Shown: positions 56,996 to 64,000 of the stretch, in pieces
Layout of the letters: each line of letters begins with the position of its first letter
Numbering within the stretch: the stretch's first letter is position 1
Assembly (NCBI GenBank): GCA_963575645.1
Contig: OY754464.1
Location: 49,094,192-49,158,191 of the forward strand
Direction of reading: 5' to 3'
Origin: Xanthostigma xanthostigma
Taxonomy: Eukaryota; Arthropoda; Insecta; Raphidioptera; Raphidiidae
DNA: 64,000 bases
Position numbers and translations under genes: made by a program
The notes under the pieces: model-generated
The model's database searches: none
What the model was told of the DNA's origin: nothing
Seen by the model: the letters and a program-made list of their open reading frames with translations, nothing else

Positions 56996-57444
56996 CAGGG
57001 TGTTTGGCACATGAACCGACACAATTTTTTGGGGTGTTCTCGTGGTCATTGCGGTCATTTTAACCCCAATGACTAATTTCTAAATACCCGTTAATTTTTT
57101 TTGAATGATTTTTAAATTATTTTTTTCTACTGGTTTTTATTAATAGAGGCACTTTAAAAGTCCATAGGGTCTTTTTCCTGATACTACTTGCATAAAATTA
57201 TGATTCATTTAGAACAAGGAGTCATTCGAAAACTCAATAAATGTATTTTCGTGTCTCTAGTACCAAAAACAAACAGGTTACGATTTTTTGAAGGCAATTT
57301 TTAGGCCAATTTTCGAAAATAACTTTAAAAAATCGTATCTCTATAACCATGACACTTAGGGCAAAAGTCATTGGGGTTAAAATGATCACAATGACCACGA
57401 GAACCCCCCAAAAAATTGTGTCGGTTCATGTGCCAAACACCCTG
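56996..57444. mobile_element. MITE with TIRs of about 85 bp, TA(TA) target
   Basis: CAGGGTGTTTGGCACATGAA at the left is exactly inverted at the right. The match continues through CGACACAATTTTTTGGGG and GTGGTCATTG to ACCCCAATGACT. TATA flanks both ends. 449 bp, no coding frame; mariner-like by target site. Confidence 0.85.
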
Positions 57445-57480
57445 TATATTAACAAATTAAATAATTATAATTCAATTAAT

Positions 57481-57520
57481 CAATGTTTCGATCCGTGTTT
57501 GGATTTTCTTCAGAATTGAG
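57481..57520 (-). ncRNA. Penelope/hammerhead-like core fragment
   Basis: The minus strand reads TTCTGAAGA, a stem ATCC...GGAT, then CGAAACATTG. It resembles the CTGANGA ... GAAAC hammerhead core of Penelope-like elements; the outer stems are not convincing. Confidence 0.3.
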
Positions 57521-58465
57521 CTAAAAAACTGAACACATGGTTGATCATTTTATTTATTGAAGAGTAATCAGACGTCAGTCAAAGATTGCAAAATTAATAT
57601 ACCTATACATAGTTCATTCATGATTTATAATAATTTGCAATTTGCAACACTCTCGCTTCGCTCGTTCGTTCGAATTTTTCTCGCAAGAAATAAACTATTG
57701 AATGGTAATAAGAACCGGATTCAAATCTGGTTGTGTTCTAAAGCATAGTATCAAACAGTGATAAACATTGAAATCGGTTTAGTAGTTTATGAGATTATCC
57801 TCGACAAACAAACAAACTTAAAAACTTTACCCTTTGATACCTACTACAAAAAAGACGTCGGGAACCTATCACCCGTGCACGGATCACCAAGTGACTCATT
57901 TGGTACTTTCAAGCGATTCACTTCTTGAATACCGCAAATAAAGTATAATTACCTATATATGATACATATGATACATATATAAAAATAATTCTAAAACATA
58001 AACATCAAATAAACATAACCATTGATCCGAGCTGTCTTCTTAATAGTCATATATTAAAATACATGGATATTGAATAGTAGGTAGATATACTTATATGGTT
58101 TTGGTTTATTGCGAACCGAATGTATAGAATATATGCCAATGGATATCATCGATTAAGAAAAGGAAATTACAGGCAAAGATTCGACTTCTGTTTTTTTATT
58201 AGATTTGTTCAATATCTAATTGTAAAAGTCCATCCTATTCGAGTTTACGATCTTCCATTAGTTTTGAACCAATAAAATTGGGGTTTAACTGTATAAGCTC
58301 CCTTCGAGTGTACTGAGTTGACTAATTTGCTTTTATTAGAGAATATAGTGTGAGGATAGTAATGAATATTTGATTTCTATCTTTATATTATGTATTTATG
58401 AGTCAAAATGTTTCGATATTATTTAATGTGTACGTGCTACTGCTATGTAAAAAATAATAAAGATT

Positions 58466-58490
58466 AAATTTATTATTATTATTATTATTT
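58466..58490. repeat. (ATT)n microsatellite
   Basis: About eight TTA units. Confidence 0.85.
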
Positions 58491-58789
58491 TAAACTTTAT
58501 TGATCACATTCACATCATTTAAAGTTATTGACTGTCAAGCTTGAGATAAACCACAATGTGTATGCAATAGGTTTAATCAGCGACTCTGCTCGCGTGAACG
58601 TCGGTTATAAGAGTATCTTATAAGTATCATATTACATAAAGAATTTGCACGTGAGGCATGTTCGATCAGTTTGTTTGATTTGACGCGCCTGACATGGTCC
58701 TGGATTGAATAAAAATGATCCGATTTTGCCAGAGAAACCAGAGCTGAACAATGCACTGAACCTAAATGTTCGAAGTAAGTATACCGAGC

Positions 58790-59180
58790 AACGAGCATTT
58801 TATTGAATGCTTGATTTATTCAAGCATCAAACTTTCATTTTCAGAAAAGCTTATAAAAGCATCGAGCATTTACTATAAGGCTTAAAAAAATTAAGCATCA
58901 ACATGACGTTATTATAAAGATTTTGGACATGAACAATATTTCTAATTGATGGGGAAGTCTGAGTTTATATAAAAAAACAAGAAATTGAACTCTAACATCG
59001 AACGAAATAAGAAATATAAACGTTAAATGAAATACGTTTCATTAAACTTTTAAATTCCTTATTAAGCATATCCAATGCTTAATACTTAATAATTATAGCA
59101 ATTCTTTATGCAAGTGCTCTAAGCATCGAGCGTCTGTGTTACGAAGTGCGTTAAAGCATTATTACAAGCACTCAGCACTG
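58790..59180. repeat. Cluster of AAGCAT / GCTTAA words
   Basis: AAGCATCGAGC twice (about 58858 and 59121), GAGCATTT, and many GCTT...AAGC pairs in both orientations. It looks like subterminal repeats of a degraded element just upstream of the ORF at 59219. Confidence 0.4.
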
Positions 59181-59218
59181 CCCAGTTCTGCGAAAAACAA
59201 TGTCTCATTAAGATTTGG

Positions 59219-59605
59219 ATGATGAAATCCAGATCAAGACCTTTTAAATTTCGCTACGTGAAAAATAGTACTCATACATGTACTTTATTTTTGACTTTTG
59301 TAGAGAGATATTTGCAATTATTATACTCTTCAACCCTGCAAAGAGGTATTATTAGCAACTTTAATTTTAGGCACCAATTGATGTATCATATTTTATCAAA
59401 AACAGATAGAGTATACCTACATATTCTGCAAACTAGTTTTCCCAGATTTATATCTAGAAAAAAAGAACACCCCGAACAATATAAGAAAATGAATTATAGA
59501 GATTATTTACAATTTTCTATAGGTATTAATTGTTTAAAAAACGATCCAAAAAAATTCCAGTTTTTGGATCCCTGTATGTATAGAACCGAATTAAATATCA
59601 AATAA
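59219..59605 (+). CDS. Unassigned 128-residue ORF
   Basis: The longest clean frame outside the reductase gene. It also stays open upstream to about 59122, so the start codon is not fixed, and an AG at 59189-59190 could make it a terminal exon. Peptide pieces: RSRPFKFRYVKNSTHTC, FLTFVERYLQLLYSS, RHQLMYHILSKTDRVYLHI, FISRKKEHPEQYKKMNYRDY and FLDPCMYR. Basic, with amphipathic stretches, and no membrane segment or known motif that I recognise. No repeats within it. No polyadenylation hexamer in good position was noted. It may be an exon of a lineage-specific gene or of a mobile element. Confidence 0.4.
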   Translation: MMKSRSRPFKFRYVKNSTHTCTLFLTFVERYLQLLYSSTLQRGIISNFNFRHQLMYHILSKTDRVYLHILQTSFPRFISRKKEHPEQYKKMNYRDYLQFSIGINCLKNDPKKFQFLDPCMYRTELNIK

Positions 59606-61940
59606 TTATGTTATAAAGAGACTACAATCATATATGTATTAGAAATACGGAACATACCTATTTGATATTTGCTATAGACTTTTTCCTGTTGAATGAATTA
59701 GGTGACCATTTTGACCTTCTGTATTTCTAAAATCAAAATATGCTTGACGTAACATTTTTTTGGCATTTCTCAGAAAATTTTTCGACTTTTTCCTCTTTTA
59801 TCTATCGGACGATAGGTATAGTTAAGAGCGCATACTCACAACACCTGCAAAGCTTGCGGAGCGCATTTCTATTAAGGCCATCTTGGTGCTCGGAAAACTA
59901 GGTATTCAAAGAAACTTTTTTTTGGCACAAGTTAAATATATAAAGTGATCCTTATTTTACACATAGGCATATGTAACAGTAGTTTTATGAACAATTTGCA
60001 ATATTGACGATTAAAAAAAAAAAATTAAAGAAATGGCGGAGATATGAGCCGATAAGTAGGACCCTCTTTTGAAAATCCTTGCTGATGGTGTACACAATTC
60101 CTCTGTTTATAGGCATTTCCAAAAACATGAAAAAAATACTTATTAATTTTCATTTTTCTTTGTAGAAACGACAGCAGCTGTTTAAAAAAACTAGTATAGG
60201 TATTTTCATTGAAGATTTGAGTTTGAAAAATTTGTAACTTTTGAACACGGTAGCCAATCAAAAAAATCCTATATACGAAACATTATAAAAAATAAGTGTT
60301 GTAAACTTTAATCAAATCGCGGTTGAGTGAATCTTGAGATAAGTATTGTGTACACCAGCGGTTTCCAAAGTCGGAGGCTGGGGGATTACGCGTGTTTATG
60401 AACTATATATAGTAAAAGAAAAATGGTTTCACATCAAAATTAGTTTAAATATAAAAAAGCGTAGTGCGCTTTGTACTTATATTTTCGTAAATGCTCTACT
60501 TTTACAAATAGCTGCGATAGATAATGAAAAATTTAAGTAGAGAGCAACCAATGCTTTTTTAATGATGTTAATTTTGCTCCAAAATTATTTTGCATTTTTT
60601 AATTCATATAAAAATGTGTTGTTTGAGTTTTTTTAAACTTTAATTTTATTTTATCTTTACATCAAAGAGATCTAAACCTTTTCAGAAATATTGTTCCATT
60701 TCGTTTCGTGCGCAGCTATACCCAATATTATATTAAAAAAAAAATTATTCTTATGCCCAAAACATCGGCAATTTGAATATTGTTCAACTTTTTGCAAAAA
60801 AAAATACGGATTGTGTCTCCTACAAAATATTTAATATAGGTATAATACCCTTTCATAATTGTATTATTATTAAATAATTATTAAAGATAAAAGGATTCTA
60901 CATTTATCATGAAACGTACTGAAAAATGTTACGCTAAAGGGGTTGGTTTATATAATTTATAAACACGCCTCTTTCATTTGATTGGTCCTTCATTCTCCCT
61001 TATACGATTTCACAATGAATTTTAGTTTGTGTCGCTATACGCGGTAAGCAATGTGTCAATTTTTGTTAGGCGGCTTTTTGGAATTGAGAAAGAGCAGTTG
61101 CAGTGTTAACAGTGAGAATTTTGTTTGTAATTTTGAATGCATTTGGTTATTACGAGCAGACATACAATTAGCTGCAATATCTAACGTGTGAATTTATCCA
61201 TGATCCTCACATTCTGTAGCGGACCCCAATGCAGCATCTACTGCTTAGATTTTTGTCTCCTATTAAAAAATAGCGGAAATGTTTGAAGATTGAGACCTTT
61301 TACAAAAAATAAAAATGTCTAAAATTTTATCAAAATCGGTCCGACCGAACCGGACCTACAATTTCTAAGAAAACACTAGTTTGCGGGTATTGTGAATTAC
61401 TTACTGTATAGTGTATACCTACGGAAGTGTATATAATATGATTTAGTGAAGACGTTGAATTATTGGTAAAATGGAGACCGAATAATAAAATCATATGAAG
61501 GCTAATTTGGGTCGTGACTGGTTTTTTTGGGGTTCCATGGGCAAGACCTCATCACTGGTCTCTTAAACGATAAATTTTATGAATTAAATACAGCCATATA
61601 CTATGTTGTTAGGACACTAGTAGAGAGGATGAAGGTGGGCTACTATTTTCAGACAGGTACAGTTTTTTTAATATAATGTGAATTTTTCTTGATCTTTCTG
61701 GGGCTCTTTCTAGGGACCCTTTCTGTCTGGGCTCTGGATACCTATCTCTGTTGCCCCTGTCTATAGTTACAGCCTTGAGGATAACCATCTCAGTGTTAGA
61801 AAAATGTCCCTCGAATATCATATTAAATTAACATGCAATGCACTGCTGTTCCAAAAGCACCAAAAGTTGATAGAGCATCAGGGAAATATTAAACAAAGAA
61901 AGATATACATCCGCCTTCTGAAGGCGCTGTTTTTCAAATA
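59606..61940. other. Intergenic DNA, nothing assignable
   Basis: No exon, tRNA or bounded element seen. 60950-61080 has a TATATAATTTATAA stretch and an inverted CCAAT (TGATTGGTCC), which could be promoter-like, but no start codon with a good frame follows. Confidence 0.4.
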
Positions 61941-62370
61941 CAGTGTAAACTCTTTATAACGAAACTCAAGGGACCGAGCATTTTTTATCGTTATAGAGAG
62001 TTACCGTTATATGGAGTGAAGAAAGAAAAACAACCAAATTAACAATAATCTTCAATGTACTGTATAATCTCTTTATAACGAATTTTAAGGGACCGAACAT
62101 TTTTTTCGTTATAAAGAATTTTCGTTATATGGAGGAAAGAAAGAAAAATAACCAATTTTTCAATGTGGTGGAATAATCTTCATTAAATAATAGGAATTTT
62201 TCGATAAGTTTGGCGTCATCAAGTGCTTGTTGAATAGATGGTGATGGCTGTTGCGTTATAAAGAGGGTATTAATGTATAGGTTTTAAGGTAAACCAACCA
62301 AATCGTAAAAATTTCGTCGTTATAGGGAGTTTTTCGTTATAACGAAGAACGTTATAAAGAGTTTACACTG
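61941..62370. mobile_element. pogo/Tigger-like MITE
   Basis: CAGTGTAAACTCTTTATAAC at the left is exactly inverted at the right, with TA at 61939-61940 and 62371-62372. CTCTTTATAACGAA and CGTTATAGAGAG words recur inside. 430 bp, non-coding. Confidence 0.9.
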
Positions 62371-62472
62371 TATTATATATATAATGACCATGAATGTAAC
62401 AGGCGTAAAACAATTTTAAAAATTAAAAAAATGAAGAAGTTAATTAATGTCAAAACTATATGTATAGTATAT

Positions 62473-62560
62473 TCAATAAATAAAATTATCGACCAATATT
62501 TCAGACAAATATATTAACAAAAAATATTGGTCGATATCTAATCTATCAGACGTTAATCAA
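62473..62560. repeat. TATCGACCAATTTTTC-family short copy
   Basis: TTATCGACCAATATTTCAGA and its inverted TATTGGTCGATA lie about 30 bp apart, followed by CAGACGTTAATCAAAGATTC. Confidence 0.65.
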
Positions 62561-63364
62561 AGATTCAAAATTACGTATATAGTTTCGCCATTAATTTGCA
62601 GATTATATTATTGACTAAATTTAATTTTGCTACTTCCGCGCATACTTCACTTTGTCTACAACGTCAAAGTTCATATTAAATTCCATTGGTCCACTAGCGC
62701 TATTCTGGTCAGTTATTAAACCACTATTATATGCTTTTCGGTATCACTTTTTCAGTATAACATCTTAAGAGATTTTTCTCTTTTTCTCCACTCTCCATAA
62801 TGGAATTTAACAAAATTTAAATTATTTACGGGATGTATTAACGGGTTATTTTTGTCCAAAAACAAATTTAAGTTTATAGACTAAGAGGTCTTACATAAAT
62901 TCCGTCACACAACTTCTAGATTTCTAGACCCAGGGCCCTCGCGCCCTATAGTGCGATGTGTGCGATGCACGCGGGCGGCACATTCAAGGGGCGGCAAATG
63001 GCCTAGTTGTGTTATGTTTTTTTGTACTGTATAGAAAAAATATATAACTGATATTATATCAATTTTATTTGCATACTCAAGCCTGCGTGCTGCGTGAAAA
63101 CTCTTACGAGTACTTATTTATTTTTTAATGAAATTCGAATTCGAAATATTTCGCGCGCAGTTTTCGATTCGATAGTTAGTTCACATCAGCGCGTAGACAG
63201 GGCGCCCCTATTTTCCTGTCGATTCCTGCAAGAGTGCGAGTGAAGTAAAGTATTTTTCAATCAACAAATACTTTTTACTAATTGATAAACTAATGATTAT
63301 TTTGACTTAATGAATTCTCTCAGCTCAGCGGTGAAACTAAATTTTTCTCTCATTCATAAGTACG

Positions 63365-63515
63365 ACAGGAGAAGAACGCCGTGAAAAATCGCACGGAGTA
63401 AACTGTTTTTGTAGAGAACAGTTTACTCCGCGGAGTGATTTTTTTAACGAGAAGAGAGAATTTTTGAAGTTCACTCTGTACGGAGTGAATTTTCAAAATT
63501 CACTGTTTAATGTGT
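63365..63515. repeat. Inverted CGGAGTAAACTG hairpin cluster
   Basis: CGGAGTAAACTG and CAGTTTACTCCG are exact inverted repeats around TTTTTGTAGAGAA, followed by a second dyad (TTCACTC...GAGTGAA). Confidence 0.7.
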
Positions 63516-63813
63516 TTCATTTTAATTGAATATATTTCAGAATCAAATTTAGCTCCATGTTTCAATGATTGTGTTTCGTTTTTATGCTCGACTTTTTTAA
63601 AATCATTTTTGCTTAAAAATTATTTCATCCCGCTTTTGTCCTGATTAAAAATTTGACTCCTTTTTACTTTTAGCCTATCATTTGTAAAGTATCTTTCACT
63701 GTTACATTTTTCACATTTTTATTTGTTTTCAAAAATTAATTATCTTATTAGTATTTTTACCTGTCCAAATCGTTTTGTAATGACGATGTGAAGTGAAGCA
63801 TTGTTGCGTTTCA

Positions 63814-63969
63814 GGAAAGTAATAAAAGAAAAAAAACCTTCGGGTGCACAACTGAAGAAAATTAGGCAAGAAGAAAAAAACAAAATGTCTGATTCTATGA
63901 AGAAGTATTTGCAAAAAGACAACGAAATAAAGTTTCTATTAATTGCACTTACAGTATTAGTTATTTAGG
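63814..63969 (+). pseudogene. hAT-transposase-like N-terminal exon (partial)
   Basis: After an acceptor GCGTTTCAG the frame reads RKVIKEKKPSGAQLKKIRQ and MSDSMKKYLQKD, then a hydrophobic run to TAG at 63967-63969. KKPSGAQ with charged residues and a following K(K)YL/F is typical of the start of hAT (TTF/ZMYM-type) transposases. If the exon has a donor before the stop it could be intact; the rest would be right of the window. Confidence 0.4.
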
Positions 63970-64000
63970 ATTTTTAACGTTTTTCAATTTGACATATCGT

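Larger units (their letters stand above)
56967..57570. mobile_element. TATCGACCAATTTTTC-family element carrying a nested MITE
   Basis: Left TTATTGACCAATTTTTCAGA at 56969-56988; right TTTATTTATTGAAGAGTAAT and CAGACGTCAGTCAAAGATTG. Compared with 62473-62560, the sequence is continuous across the MITE at 56996-57444. Confidence 0.55.
62931..64000 (+). mobile_element. 5' part of a hAT-like element, continuing past the window
   Basis: CAGGGCCCTCGCGCCCTATA at 62931 resembles a hAT end, and GGGCGGCACATTCAAGGGGC follows as in 'ggcgcc...gggcggc' hAT termini (compare 40903-40985). A transposase-like exon starts at 63814. The right end would be outside the window. Confidence 0.45.

Noticed and set aside
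58577..58798. 73-codon minus-strand ORF
   Set aside because: Some protein-like pieces, but no start context, splice sites or recognisable family; too little to support a gene.

Overview
The window looks like arthropod, most likely insect, nuclear DNA. It is AT-rich and intron-bearing, with GT/AG splice sites and dense small transposons. The repeat style (Helitron ends, hAT and Tc1/pogo MITEs, tRNA-derived SINE) and the general texture suggest a hemipteran, possibly an aphid; the species is inference. There is no bacterial operon, CRISPR array or rRNA gene.

Only two host genes are clear. At the left edge (601-731, + strand) is the last coding exon of a cAMP-dependent protein kinase type II regulatory subunit. 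At 45.6-53.2 kb (+) is a nine-exon gene for a Reeler-DOMON-cytochrome b561 protein (ferric-chelate reductase 1 / SDR2 family) whose exon phases all join correctly. A tiny ATG exon at 16.2 kb has the right phase to be its missing 5' coding exon; that would make the intervening 29 kb one transposon-filled intron. A 129-codon ORF at 59.2 kb and two opposed coding-like fragments at 1.7-2.1 kb are unassigned.

The rest is a layered record of mobile elements. 3.3-13.9 kb: a TA-flanked MITE, copies of a repeated 'family A' element, tandem Helitron-like units, and an LTR-like element with a heat-shock-type promoter that appears to interrupt a minus-strand coding exon. 14.5-15.7 kb: a 504-bp tandem array of a dyad-symmetric unit. 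17-31 kb: Helitrons, hAT-like elements with nested inserts, pogo-like MITEs and palindromic MITEs. 33-39 kb: a nested stack in which a long-TIR element splits one repeat, and a 4.1-kb P-like element carrying a THAP-domain remnant splits a family A copy. The P-like element itself contains a 1.96-kb palindrome whose empty site survives 0.7 kb away. 39.7-45.5 kb: satellite units with NRF-1-like sites, two hAT MITEs with perfect 8-bp target duplications, and Helitrons, one carrying a tRNA pseudogene. 54-64 kb: further MITEs, Penelope-like fragments and, at the right edge, the start of a hAT element with a transposase-like exon running towards the window end.

No wholly new functional system is evident. 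The most informative items are the nested-insertion chronology with its empty site, the hammerhead-like Penelope fragment with a 13-bp target duplication, the heat-shock-type LTR, and the candidate distant first exon. All boundaries were read by eye without database searches.
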